The notes below the pieces were generated by a model. That model did not search any database, had not been told where the DNA came from, and worked only from the letters and a program-made list of their open reading frames with translations. From the NCBI GenBank assembly GCA_902797845.1, contig CADBUJ010000039.1, positions 1-48,877 of the forward strand: a stretch of 48,877 nucleotides of DNA, written 5' to 3'. The stretch comes from an uncultured Eubacteriales bacterium. GTDB taxonomy: Bacteria; Bacillota; Clostridia; Lachnospirales; Lachnospiraceae. This document shows, piece after piece, positions 1 through 9,641 of the stretch; position 1 is the stretch's first letter; every line of letters starts with the position of its first letter. Both the position numbers and the translations under genes were made by a program.

Positions 1-176
1 ACAGGAGCGCATTTCCGGTGGACGTGTGGATAAAGCGTATAATGGAGGAGCTTTTCTTTGAAGGAAAGGATACGAAGATAAATGTGATCCAGCAGTTTGC
101 AGAAGAAAAGTTCGGGGATCTGGGAGGCTATGCCCAGCAATACCTTTTCGATTACGGAAGGAACATGAAGGAGTAG
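1..176 (+). CDS. DNA-3-methyladenine / 8-oxoguanine DNA glycosylase, C-terminal end (partial)
   Basis: The window opens inside this gene; 58 codons and the TAG stop (174-176) are visible, read from base 3. The peptide begins RSAFPVDVWIKRIMEELF and contains FGDLGGYAQQYLFDYGRN, which matches the end of the helix-hairpin-helix glycosylases (OGG1/AlkA type) of Firmicutes; the AFPVDVW segment carries the catalytic Asp expected after the hairpin. These enzymes excise oxidised or alkylated bases in the cytoplasm. Most of the protein lies outside, so which base it removes cannot be told. No clear terminator follows; 177-281 is A-rich sequence in which I see nothing. Confidence 0.75.
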   Translation, partial: RSAFPVDVWIKRIMEELFFEGKDTKINVIQQFAEEKFGDLGGYAQQYLFDYGRNMKE

Positions 177-281
177 TTTGACCTTCCGGAATGGCCTAAA
201 CAAAAACGGAGAAAATAAGAGAAAACAAGAGATAATACGAGTTGTGATGAGAATAATGCATATTACTGAAAAAAGATAATG

Positions 282-310
282 TTGCATTATTTCATATAAA
301 AACTTATTAT
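282..310 (+). promoter_or_regulatory. groESL sigma-A promoter
   Basis: A TTGCAT -35 (282-287) is followed after exactly 17 bases by a TATTAT -10 (305-310). The predicted start is near 317, so the CIRCE element (321-347) begins almost at the first transcribed base, the usual arrangement for HrcA control. Confidence 0.8.
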
Positions 311-320
311 TACACCATAG

Positions 321-347
321 TTAGCACTCGAATTTGTCGAGTGCTAA
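321..347 (+). promoter_or_regulatory. CIRCE operator (HrcA binding site)
   Basis: TTAGCACTC (321-329), a 9-base spacer and GAGTGCTAA (339-347) form the exact 9-9-9 CIRCE consensus. HrcA, with GroEL as partner, represses groESL through this element in Firmicutes. hrcA itself is not in the window. Confidence 0.97.
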
Positions 348-375
348 TACATGAAGAAGACTAGGAGGAGCAGTA

Positions 376-660
376 ATGAAGTTAGTACCTTTAGGAGACA
401 GAATAATCCTTAAAGAAGAAGTGGCTGAAGAAAAGACAGAATCCGGCATCATCCTTACAGGCAGTGCCAAGGAAAAGCCCTCATATGCTACTGTTGTGGC
501 AGTAGGTCCCGGCGGCCTTGTAGAGGGGCATGAAGTTAAGATGCTCGTTAAACCCAAGGATAAAGTTATGTATGCGAAGTATTCGGGAACCGAAGTCAAA
601 TTCGAAGGTGAGGAATACATCATCATAAGGCAGGCTGATGTGCTTGCCATTGTAAAATAA
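376..660 (+). CDS. groES: Co-chaperonin GroES
   Basis: GroES caps the GroEL ring during ATP-driven protein folding in the cytoplasm. The 94-residue product has the usual family length, the N-terminal MKLVPLGDRIILK strand, a mobile-loop region (EEKTESGIILTGSAKEKP, about residues 18-35) and the closing YIIIRQADVLAIV strand. The ATG at 376 follows AGGAGGAG at 363-370. It is first in a two-gene operon with groEL, 25 bases apart, driven by the promoter and CIRCE element just upstream, so heat-shock induction through HrcA is expected. Confidence 0.97.
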   Translation: MKLVPLGDRIILKEEVAEEKTESGIILTGSAKEKPSYATVVAVGPGGLVEGHEVKMLVKPKDKVMYAKYSGTEVKFEGEEYIIIRQADVLAIVK

Positions 661-667
661 ACAGTAG

Positions 668-2311
<1,644 letters not shown>

Positions 2312-2323
2312 TAAAAAGCTTTG

Positions 2324-2352
2324 CAAGGCTCCGAAAGGGGCCTTGTATTTTT
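2324..2352 (+). terminator. Terminator of groESL
   Basis: CAAGGC (2324-2329) pairs with GCCTTG (2340-2345), extended inward by T-C-C with G-G-G around a GAAA loop, and is followed by a T-rich run (TATTTTTA). It lies 12 bases after the groEL stop. Confidence 0.85.
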
Positions 2353-2363
2353 ATGCAATGAGT

Positions 2364-2392
2364 TTGAAAATATGCAGAAAATAGTGTATACT
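2364..2392 (+). promoter_or_regulatory. Promoter of the Asp23/Gls24 gene and the downstream run of genes
   Basis: TTGAAA (2364-2369), 17 bases, TATACT (2387-2392). It is the only convincing sigma-A promoter I see before nusB-xseA-xseB-ispA-dxs-tlyA-nadK-argR-recN. Confidence 0.75.
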
Positions 2393-2427
2393 TTATTCCA
2401 TCGGATTCTTTATATCAGGAGGAAGAA

Positions 2428-2811
2428 ATGAGCGGAGAAAAAAGCAGACCTACGGAAGGGGAAGGCTATTCGGCATGTGCTCTTTCAGGTGTCAAGATAG
2501 CAGACGAAGTGGTATCGGCCATAGCGGCCATATCAGCCATGGAAACAAAGGGAGTTTACGGACTTAACGGAGGCATTACATATTCCAACAGGAATAAGCT
2601 AAGTGCCAAAGCCTTAAAAAAATGCGTAAAGATCATATGCACCGACAGGGATGCAGTAATATATCTGTCTATTCTTATCAAATACGGTTTCTCAATACCG
2701 GAGACCTGTGATGCCGTAAAGGAAAAAGTAGCATCTGCAGTTGGAAATATGACAGGGCTGAGAGTTTCCTCGGTACATATAAAGGTCAAGGATGTTATTG
2801 TTGAAGACTGA
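2428..2811 (+). CDS. Asp23/Gls24 family envelope stress protein
   Basis: The 127-residue product has the Asp23/Gls24 fold: GVKIADEVVSAIAAISAMETKGVYGL, a middle strand region (KCVKIICTDRDAVIYLSILIKYG) and the closing VREKV/T-type helix with VSSVHIKVKDVIV. Family members sit near the membrane and respond to alkaline or envelope stress, and this small type is commonly found directly before nusB in Clostridia. The ATG follows AGGAGGAA (2417-2424). The first ~20 residues are charged and unrelated to the domain. The exact role is not established; the family assignment is firm. Confidence 0.88.
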   Translation: MSGEKSRPTEGEGYSACALSGVKIADEVVSAIAAISAMETKGVYGLNGGITYSNRNKLSAKALKKCVKIICTDRDAVIYLSILIKYGFSIPETCDAVKEKVASAVGNMTGLRVSSVHIKVKDVIVED

Positions 2812-2846
2812 GGGGCGGTGGGACGACCCATCCCTTTTAAATCTAT

Positions 2847-2882
2847 GCTGTCTTATTCAGGTTAGGATAAGGCAGCTTTTTT
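2847..2882 (+). terminator. Terminator or attenuator hairpin before nusB
   Basis: GCTGTCTTAT (2847-2856) pairs over 10 bases, with one G-T, with ATAAGGCAGC (2867-2876), followed by TTTTTT (2877-2882). Only 13 bases separate the T-run from the nusB ATG, leaving no room for a promoter, so nusB transcription must read through it or begin inside the preceding gene. Confidence 0.75.
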
Positions 2883-2895
2883 ACGAGGAGTAAAT

Positions 2896-3312
2896 ATGAC
2901 AAAGAGCAAGCTCAGAGAAAATGTCTTCAGGATACTTTTTCAGTACGAATTTAATAAGGACATGGATCCGAAGGATGTGATCGATTCTTATATAGAGGAC
3001 CATGACGACGATATATCAGAGGTAAGAGATGCTTTGACCGAAAGATCTCTTTCTGTAATAGATGTCCTTGATATCATAGACGAAAAGCTTGAAAAGAATA
3101 TATCCGGGTGGCCGCTGAAACGTCTCGGAAGGGTCGAATTTGCCATACTCCGCCTCGGAGTTTACGAAGTGCTCATGGATAAGGATGTTCCCAATGGGGT
3201 TGCCATCAACGAAGCTGTGGAGCTTGCCAAGAAATACGGCGGTGAAGAATCCTCCTCCTTTGTAAACGGAGTGCTCGGAAAAATACTTAAGGCAGAAGGC
3301 CAAAATGAGTAA
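2896..3312 (+). CDS. nusB: Transcription antitermination factor NusB
   Basis: NusB with NusE (S10) binds boxA RNA and supports antitermination in rRNA operons. The 138-residue all-helical protein shows the family's N-terminal [19 protein letters not shown] and the conserved second half: [52 protein letters not shown]. The ATG at 2896 follows CGAGGAG. It overlaps xseA by 8 bases, a sign of coupled translation. A terminator-like hairpin sits immediately before the ribosome site, which is notable for a gene encoding an antiterminator. Confidence 0.95.
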   Translation: MTKSKLRENVFRILFQYEFNKDMDPKDVIDSYIEDHDDDISEVRDALTERSLSVIDVLDIIDEKLEKNISGWPLKRLGRVEFAILRLGVYEVLMDKDVPNGVAINEAVELAKKYGGEESSSFVNGVLGKILKAEGQNE

Positions 3313-4504
3313 CGTTGCATATACAGTATCCCAGATAAATAATTACATAAAGGATTCCTTCGATAATGATCCTCTCCTTAAAAGGCTGAGTATTAAGGGC
3401 GAGGTAAGCAACCTTAAGTACCATTCTTCGGGACATATCTACTTTACCCTTAAAGACGAAAAGGCCGCTATTTCGGCAGTGATGTTTGCCGGGAACCGTC
3501 AGGGATTAAGATACAGGATGGAAAACGGCGACAAGGTCATAGTGACCGGCAGTATTTCCGTATACGAAAGAGACGGGAAATATCAGATTTATGCAAGGGA
3601 GATAGTTTCAGACGGGCAGGGAGATCTTTTTATAAAGTTCCAGCAGCTTAAGGAACGGCTTGAAAAGGAAGGTCTTTTCAGGCAGGAGCTTAAAAGACCC
3701 CTTCCCCTTATTCCGAAAACCGTGGGCATCGTCACTTCGGAAACCGGAGCAGCGATCCAGGATATAATAAATGTTGCATCAAGAAGAAATCCATGTATAC
3801 AGCTTATCCTATATCCTGCAAAGGTACAGGGAGAAGATGCATATAAAACGGTTTGCAGAGGCATTGAGGCTTTAAATAAGACTGATGCGGAAGTTATCAT
3901 CATAGGAAGAGGCGGCGGCTCCATAGAGGATCTGTGGGCCTTTAATGAAGAGGCAGTTGCAAGGGCCATCAGGAATTCACGCGTTCCCGTGATCTCTGCG
4001 GTGGGCCATGAAACGGATTATTCCATAGCTGATTTTGCAGCTGATCTCAGGGCTCCTACACCGTCGGCTGCGGCGGAGCTGGCTATTCCGGATCTGAGGG
4101 GCATAGATCATGCTTTAAACGAATACAGGGAGCAATTGGTATACGGCCTTTCGGATATCATTTCCAGATACAGGAGAGATCAGGAATTTTACAGACTGTC
4201 TCTTGAAAGGCTGAGTCCGGAGAATGTTATAAAGGACGGAAGGATCAAGGCAATAAATCTTGAATCAAGTCTTGCGAACCTTATGGACAGGATAATAGAG
4301 GCAAAGAAACACAGTCTTTATCTTTATATAGAAAGAATGAAGGGGCTTTCACCTTTAAACAAGCTTTCCGGAGGTTATGCGTATGTTACGGATCCCAAGG
4401 GAAAAGCAGTTAAGGATCCCATGATGCTGAAAGAAAAAGATGTGATCGGTCTTAGGTTCAAAAAGGGAAAGATAAAAGCAGAAGTATTGGAGATAGAGGA
4501 ATAA
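3305..4504 (+). CDS. xseA: Exodeoxyribonuclease VII large subunit
   Basis: XseA with XseB forms exonuclease VII, a metal-independent enzyme that degrades single-stranded DNA from both ends. The 399 residues contain the N-terminal OB-fold (about 5-100: [32 protein letters not shown]) and the catalytic domain with [15 protein letters not shown], the glycine-rich [19 protein letters not shown] (about 198-216), and [31 protein letters not shown]. Length is normal to slightly short. The gene overlaps nusB by 8 bases and shares one base (TAATG) with xseB. Confidence 0.96.
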   Translation: MSNVAYTVSQINNYIKDSFDNDPLLKRLSIKGEVSNLKYHSSGHIYFTLKDEKAAISAVMFAGNRQGLRYRMENGDKVIVTGSISVYERDGKYQIYAREIVSDGQGDLFIKFQQLKERLEKEGLFRQELKRPLPLIPKTVGIVTSETGAAIQDIINVASRRNPCIQLILYPAKVQGEDAYKTVCRGIEALNKTDAEVIIIGRGGGSIEDLWAFNEEAVARAIRNSRVPVISAVGHETDYSIADFAADLRAPTPSAAAELAIPDLRGIDHALNEYREQLVYGLSDIISRYRRDQEFYRLSLERLSPENVIKDGRIKAINLESSLANLMDRIIEAKKHSLYLYIERMKGLSPLNKLSGGYAYVTDPKGKAVKDPMMLKEKDVIGLRFKKGKIKAEVLEIEE

Positions 4505-4716
4505 TGGCAGCAAAAAAAGATATTTCGGTAGAGGACGCGTTTCTCAGGATACAGGAACTGATAGATAAAATGGAGGACCAGGATATATCGCTGGAAGATT
4601 CTCTTAAATATTACGATGAGGGAACAAAGCTTTTGAAATTCTGCAATGATGCACTTGACAGAGCAGAAAAAAAGCTGGTGATCCTCAGAGAACAGGAGCC
4701 TGTTGAAGATGAGTGA
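4504..4716 (+). CDS. xseB: Exodeoxyribonuclease VII small subunit
   Basis: XseB is the small helical partner that binds along the XseA coiled coil. The 70-residue protein has the family pattern: VEDAFLRIQELIDKMEDQDISLEDSLKYYDEGTKLLKFCNDALDRAEKKLVIL. The ATG at 4504 overlaps the xseA stop. The end of the gene contains both the AGGAG ribosome site (4694-4698) and the start codon of the following ispA. Confidence 0.93.
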   Translation: MAAKKDISVEDAFLRIQELIDKMEDQDISLEDSLKYYDEGTKLLKFCNDALDRAEKKLVILREQEPVEDE

Positions 4717-5617
4717 TCTTTTAAGGGATATTGATGAGGAAGCCCTGAAAATTAACGGGATAATAGAAACATATCTCCCAAAGGGAACAGAGCTTAACAA
4801 TACCCTGGTATCGGCTATGGGATACAGCTTTTTATCCGGCGGGAAAAGGATAAGACCGCTCATACTTTTAAAGGTATGCCAGCTGTTTGAAAAGCCTGAT
4901 ATAAGGGGCGCCAGGGCAATGGCTGCAGCTCTTGAGATGATACATACATATTCCCTTATACATGATGATCTTCCTGCAATGGATGATGATGATATGAGAC
5001 GAGGGAAACCGTCAAACCATAAGGTATACGGCGAAGGCATGGCCATACTGGCAGGGGACGGGCTTTTGAACCTGGCTTACGAAACAGGTCTTTCTGCATG
5101 CGAAGAAGCGGAGGATCCCTCGGAAAGGGAAAGAAGAGTCAAAGCCCTTTCCATCATATCCCAAAGGGCAGGTTATAACGGTATGGTAGGCGGACAGTCC
5201 CTTGATGTGGAAATGACAGGGAAAGAAATAAGCCGGGAGATGCTGGATTATATATACAAGAATAAAACTTCGGCTCTTCTGGAGGGAGCATTTATGGCCG
5301 GCGCTGTTCTGGGAGGAGCATCCGAAGAAGAGGTCGATACATTTATGCGGATCGGGACCAAGATAGGACTGGCATTCCAGATAAGAGACGACATCCTTGA
5401 TGTGACGTCTACCAGTGAGGAACTTGGTAAACCGATCAATTCCGATAAGGACAATGATAAATATACTTATGTAAGGCTTTACGGATCAGAGAGAGCCGCA
5501 GAGCAGGTGGAAAGGCTTTCCGAAGAAGCGGAAAAACTTTTTGACAGCATGGAATTACACGGTGATAAAAGCTTTTTAAAAGATCTTATTTCATATTTAA
5601 CAAAAAGAAAGAAATAA
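4709..5617 (+). CDS. ispA: Polyprenyl (farnesyl) diphosphate synthase
   Basis: This enzyme condenses IPP with DMAPP/GPP to make farnesyl diphosphate for undecaprenyl-type lipids. The 302 residues show GKRIRP (45-50), the first Asp-rich motif HDDLPAMDDDDMRRG (about 85-99) and the second FQIRDDILD. I chose the ATG at 4709 rather than a TTG at 4703, because AGGAG (4694-4698) is 10 bases from the ATG and only 4 from the TTG. The start overlaps xseB by 8 bases (ATGAGTGA). dxs follows after 5 bases, so two isoprenoid genes lie side by side. Chain length cannot be fixed from sequence alone; C15 is usual for this locus. Confidence 0.92.
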   Translation: MSDLLRDIDEEALKINGIIETYLPKGTELNNTLVSAMGYSFLSGGKRIRPLILLKVCQLFEKPDIRGARAMAAALEMIHTYSLIHDDLPAMDDDDMRRGKPSNHKVYGEGMAILAGDGLLNLAYETGLSACEEAEDPSERERRVKALSIISQRAGYNGMVGGQSLDVEMTGKEISREMLDYIYKNKTSALLEGAFMAGAVLGGASEEEVDTFMRIGTKIGLAFQIRDDILDVTSTSEELGKPINSDKDNDKYTYVRLYGSERAAEQVERLSEEAEKLFDSMELHGDKSFLKDLISYLTKRKK

Positions 5618-5622
5618 AAGAT

Positions 5623-7479
5623 ATGAGCTTACTGGAAAAGATCAATAAAACAGGGGATATAAAAAGAATACCTGAAGATCAGCTTGATGCACTGGCAGCA
5701 GAGATCAGGGAATATATGCTGGATGTGGTAAGTAAAAACGGCGGACATCTTGCCTCAAGTCTCGGCTCTGTTGAGATCACTATCGCATTGCACAGGGCTT
5801 TATCCATCCCTGAAGACAGGATAATCTGGGATGTGGGCCATCAGGCATATACACATAAGATACTTACGGGAAGACGGAAAGATTTTGCGGGCTTAAGGGA
5901 ATACGACGGTATCAGCGGATTTCCCAAACCATCGGAAAGCGAAGCGGATCCCTTTGCCACCGGACATGCATCAACATCCATATCAGCGGCACTGGGACTG
6001 TGCCGTGCAAGAGATCTTTCAGGCGGAAAAGAAACGATCGTTTCTGTTATCGGAGACGGTGCCCTTACGGGTGGTATGGCATATGAAGCTTTAAATGATG
6101 CAAGTACCTTAAAGAGCAATCTTGTCATAATACTTAATGATAATAAAATGTCCATATCCGAAAATGTAGGAGGGCTTTCCGGCTATCTTAACAAGATAAG
6201 GACAAGAAAAGGATACGGGGATCTGAAGGACGACGTGGAAGAAAAGCTCAGCAGGATACCCGGTATCGGACCGAGGCTTGTTCGGGAGATCAAAAAGCAG
6301 AAGGACGGCATCAGGCATTTTCTGACAAAGGGAGACTTTTTTGAGGATATAGGCATAAATTATATCGGGCCCATAGACGGTCACAATATAAGTGAGCTGG
6401 TGTCTGCAATAAATGCGGCAAAAAGATATGACAGAACTGTTCTTATCCATGCCATAACCCAGAAGGGAAAAGGATACGGACCTGCAGAGAAAAGCCCCAG
6501 CAGATTCCACGGTGTGGATCCTTTTACGAAAGAGACCGGGGAAGCAAAAGGGCAAAGGAAAAGAACGTATACGGATATAGCAGGTGCGACCCTTAAAAGG
6601 ATGGCCGCTGATGATGAAAAGATAACCGCAGTATGTGCTGCCATGGCGGAGGGGACAGGCCTTGTGGGCTTTAAAAGGGCTTATCCTGACAGGTTTTTTG
6701 ATGTGGGAATAGCGGAGGAGCATGCCGTTACCATGGCTGCAGGAATGGCATCCGGCGGACTTAAGCCCTTTGTTGCCATTTATTCCACCTTCCTTCAGAG
6801 AGCATATGATCAGATCATACACGATGTATGTATGGAGGATCTTAACGTTAAATTCCTGGTGGACAGAGCAGGAATAGTGGGGAAGGACGGAGAAACGCAC
6901 CAGGGCATCTTTGATATCTCATTTCTTCTGTCATGTCCCAACATGACAGTTATGGCGCCTAAAAACAAATATGAGCTTTATGATATGCTCAAGTTCATGA
7001 AGGATTATGAAGGGCCATGTGCCATCAGATATCCGAGAGGGGAAGCATCGGAGATCCTGAAAGAAAAAAGAGACATCATAAAGCATGGGAAAAGTGAATT
7101 GATATTCAAGGGTGAAACAGTTGCCCTTTTGGCTCTCGGTGCAATGAACGAAGATGCTCTTAAAGTAAGAGAGATGCTCATTAAAAACGGGACAGAGCCT
7201 ACACTGGTAAATATGCGATTTGCAAAGCCTCTGGATGAGGAGATGCTTAAAGATCTTTCGAAGGAACATAAGCTTATAGTCACTCTTGAAGAGAATGTTA
7301 TTTCGGGAGGTATGGGTGAGGCAGTTGATGCGTTTTACCTGAAAGAAGGAATAAGTACGGATGTACTTAACATAGGCCTTCCTGATGCATTTATAAAACA
7401 GGGTGATAGAGAGACACTTAAAAAGCATCTTGGCCTGGACCCTGTACTGATAACACATAAGATCATGGAAAGATTATGA
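5623..7479 (+). CDS. dxs: 1-deoxy-D-xylulose-5-phosphate synthase
   Basis: DXS joins pyruvate and glyceraldehyde-3-phosphate with thiamine diphosphate in the first step of the MEP isoprenoid pathway. The 618-residue protein has VGHQAYTHKILTGR (about 71-84), the thiamine-diphosphate motif GDGALTGG (144-151) through NDN, and GIAEEHAVTMAAG in the pyrimidine domain, followed by the transketolase C-terminal domain (VTLEENVISGGMGEAV). It lies 5 bases after ispA and overlaps tlyA by ATGA. No strong ribosome site precedes the ATG, suggesting coupling to ispA. Confidence 0.96.
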   Translation: MSLLEKINKTGDIKRIPEDQLDALAAEIREYMLDVVSKNGGHLASSLGSVEITIALHRALSIPEDRIIWDVGHQAYTHKILTGRRKDFAGLREYDGISGFPKPSESEADPFATGHASTSISAALGLCRARDLSGGKETIVSVIGDGALTGGMAYEALNDASTLKSNLVIILNDNKMSISENVGGLSGYLNKIRTRKGYGDLKDDVEEKLSRIPGIGPRLVREIKKQKDGIRHFLTKGDFFEDIGINYIGPIDGHNISELVSAINAAKRYDRTVLIHAITQKGKGYGPAEKSPSRFHGVDPFTKETGEAKGQRKRTYTDIAGATLKRMAADDEKITAVCAAMAEGTGLVGFKRAYPDRFFDVGIAEEHAVTMAAGMASGGLKPFVAIYSTFLQRAYDQIIHDVCMEDLNVKFLVDRAGIVGKDGETHQGIFDISFLLSCPNMTVMAPKNKYELYDMLKFMKDYEGPCAIRYPRGEASEILKEKRDIIKHGKSELIFKGETVALLALGAMNEDALKVREMLIKNGTEPTLVNMRFAKPLDEEMLKDLSKEHKLIVTLEENVISGGMGEAVDAFYLKEGISTDVLNIGLPDAFIKQGDRETLKKHLGLDPVLITHKIMERL

Positions 7480-8273
7480 AAGAAAGACTTGATATCATCC
7501 TTTTAAACAGAGGCCTTGTGCCCTCAAGGGAAAAGGCCAGGGCTCTTATAATGGAAGGCCTGGTATTTGTAAACGGGGAGAGAGAGGATAAGGCAGGCAG
7601 TTTTTTTAATGATGATGAAGACCTTGCCATAGAGATCAAAGGTAATAAACTGCCCTTTGTAAGCAGAGGCGGGCTTAAGCTTGAAAAGGCCTTTGATGTA
7701 TTTCCTATCTCCGTAAAAGGGGATGTATGTGTGGATATAGGAGCATCAACAGGCGGCTTTACGGACTGCATGCTCCAGAACGGAGCGAAAAAAGTCTATG
7801 CCATCGATGTGGGATACGGTCAGCTGGATTGGAAGCTCCGCTCTGATGAAAGAGTCGTCTCTATGGAGAAGACAAACTTCAGATATGTTGTGCCTGATGA
7901 TATAGGTGAACCGGCGGACTTTTGCTCATGTGATGTTTCATTTATCTCTCTGGATAAGATCCTGGGCCCTGCCTATGGGATCCTTAAGGACAAAGGCGAG
8001 ATGGTATGCCTTATAAAGCCTCAGTTTGAGGCGGGAAGACAGGAAGTCGGAAAGAAAGGCGTAGTAAGAGATATAGAGGTCCACAGAAGAGTTATAAAGG
8101 ATGTAATAAATAAAGCGGAAGAAACAGGTTTTCTCGTTGCCGGGTTGTCATATTCACCTATTAAGGGGCCGGAAGGCAATATAGAATATCTGTTATATCT
8201 CAGAAAAGACGATGGCCAAGGAAATGCAGTTGATATAATAAAAGTAACGGAAGATGCTTTAAATACGCTGTAA
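7476..8273 (+). CDS. tlyA: TlyA-type rRNA 2'-O-methyltransferase
   Basis: TlyA proteins methylate ribose 2'-OH in 16S/23S rRNA. The 265 residues contain an S4 RNA-binding domain (about 1-62: RLDIILLNRGLVPSREKARALIMEGLVFVNG) and an FtsJ-like methyltransferase domain with the SAM motif VCVDIGASTGGFTDCMLQNGAKKVYAIDVGYGQLDWKLR. Some homologues are also called haemolysins; the methylase role is better founded. It overlaps dxs by 4 bases and precedes nadK by 11, the usual Clostridia order. Confidence 0.93.
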   Translation: MKERLDIILLNRGLVPSREKARALIMEGLVFVNGEREDKAGSFFNDDEDLAIEIKGNKLPFVSRGGLKLEKAFDVFPISVKGDVCVDIGASTGGFTDCMLQNGAKKVYAIDVGYGQLDWKLRSDERVVSMEKTNFRYVVPDDIGEPADFCSCDVSFISLDKILGPAYGILKDKGEMVCLIKPQFEAGRQEVGKKGVVRDIEVHRRVIKDVINKAEETGFLVAGLSYSPIKGPEGNIEYLLYLRKDDGQGNAVDIIKVTEDALNTL

Positions 8274-8284
8274 GGAGATTTTTA

Positions 8285-9157
8285 ATGATCAAATTCTGCA
8301 TCATTACAAACAGGAACAAAGACAAGGACTACAAGATAACAGACCGCATAATAAAAGTCATAGAAAAGAACGGCCACAGCTGCTATCTGGTGGGAGGCAG
8401 GGGACCGGACGATTATGTAAGGCCCACAAACATAACAGCAAAGTATCTCGAAAAGGATACGGATTATATAGTTGTGCTGGGGGGCGACGGAACCCTTATA
8501 AAGATAGCAAGAAATCTTGCGCATAAGCATATACCTATCTTCGGCGTAAACCTGGGGACCATGGGTTTTCTGGCCTCCGTTGAGCGGGAAGATGTTGAAA
8601 AGGGAATAGAAGATATCATCAAGGGCGATTTTACTCTTGAAAAGAGGATGATGATAAAAGGAAGGTCAACGATCGGCGGGGTACAAAGCCGGGAGCTTCC
8701 TGCATTAAACGAGATAATGGTTTCGAGAGCCGGATTTTCGCGTATGGTGGAGCTTAAGCTTTTTATAAACGATCATCTGGCTGAGGTCTATCAGGCTGAC
8801 GGAATACTCATTTCCACGCCAACAGGATCCACTGCCTACAACCTTTCTGCCGGAGGCCCCATAGTATTCCCGGAAAGCAGGGTAATGATAATAATGCCTC
8901 TTTGCCCTCATTCTCTCAATTCCAGGGCAGTTATAACTTCTCCTTTTGACAAGATCAGAGTCGAGATAGGAAAAAGGAGAAGCAGTGCCGACAATGAAGA
9001 AGCAGAGGTGGTATACGACGGAACAACGGCGGATCATCTTAATTCCCATGATTATGTGGAAATAGAAAGATCCCGGCATTATATAGAATTGGTAAGGCTT
9101 TCTGATTACAGCTTTTATGATTCTATGAGAAAAAAGATCGGTAACGGGGAGGACTAG
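8285..9157 (+). CDS. nadK: NAD kinase
   Basis: NAD kinase makes NADP from NAD and ATP. The 290 residues show the diagnostic VVLGGDGTLIKIARN (about 62-76), FGVNLGTMGFLA, the LNEIMVSR strand and DGILISTPTGSTAYNLSAGGPIVFP. The ATG at 8285 follows AAGGAG (8273-8278). The segment after the active site is normal, although KRRSSADNEEAEVVYDGTTADHL departs from the common D-GQ pattern. It is followed by argR after two bases. Confidence 0.95.
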   Translation: MIKFCIITNRNKDKDYKITDRIIKVIEKNGHSCYLVGGRGPDDYVRPTNITAKYLEKDTDYIVVLGGDGTLIKIARNLAHKHIPIFGVNLGTMGFLASVEREDVEKGIEDIIKGDFTLEKRMMIKGRSTIGGVQSRELPALNEIMVSRAGFSRMVELKLFINDHLAEVYQADGILISTPTGSTAYNLSAGGPIVFPESRVMIIMPLCPHSLNSRAVITSPFDKIRVEIGKRRSSADNEEAEVVYDGTTADHLNSHDYVEIERSRHYIELVRLSDYSFYDSMRKKIGNGED

Positions 9158-9159
9158 AT

Positions 9160-9630
9160 ATGAAATCAAAAAGACATGCAGAGATCATAGATCTGATAGG
9201 GAGATATGATATCGAGACACAGGAAGACATGGTGCAGAGACTGAATGAAAGAGGCTATAACGTTACACAGACCACTGTCTCCAGAGATATAAAGGAACTC
9301 AAGCTTTCAAAGGTCGATACAGGTGACGGCAAAAGGAAGTATTCGACGATGGAAGGAAAAGATTTTGCCATGGTGGAGAAATACTCCAGAGTCCTTCAGG
9401 ACGGATATATCTCCTCTGCACTTGCAACTACTATTCTTGTTATCCATACTGTTTCCGGAATGGCAATGGCAGTGGCGGCAGCCATAGATCATATGAGCAT
9501 TCCCGGCGTTGTAGGATGCATTGGCGGTGATGACACCATCATGTGCGCCATATCCGACAGAGACGACGGGGAAAAGGCTCTTACGTATCTGAGGAAGATC
9601 GTTTCAGAAGCAAGAAATGCAAATGATTAG
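9160..9630 (+). CDS. argR: Arginine repressor ArgR
   Basis: ArgR is an arginine-sensing DNA-binding protein that controls arginine biosynthesis and catabolism and forms hexamers. The 156 residues have the N-terminal winged helix (RHAEIIDLIGRYDIETQEDMVQRLNERGYNVTQTTVSRDIKELKL) and a C-terminal oligomerisation/arginine domain with VVGCIGGDDTIMCAI, whose Asp pair binds arginine. The ATG follows GGGGAGGA. Its place between nadK and recN is conserved in Clostridia; no arginine genes are nearby, so it acts in trans. Confidence 0.94.
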   Translation: MKSKRHAEIIDLIGRYDIETQEDMVQRLNERGYNVTQTTVSRDIKELKLSKVDTGDGKRKYSTMEGKDFAMVEKYSRVLQDGYISSALATTILVIHTVSGMAMAVAAAIDHMSIPGVVGCIGGDDTIMCAISDRDDGEKALTYLRKIVSEARNAND

Positions 9631-9641
9631 AGAGGGCGTAT

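Noticed and set aside
4703..4708. TTG start for ispA
   Set aside because: Only 4 bases from the AGGAG ribosome site; the ATG at 4709 has proper spacing.
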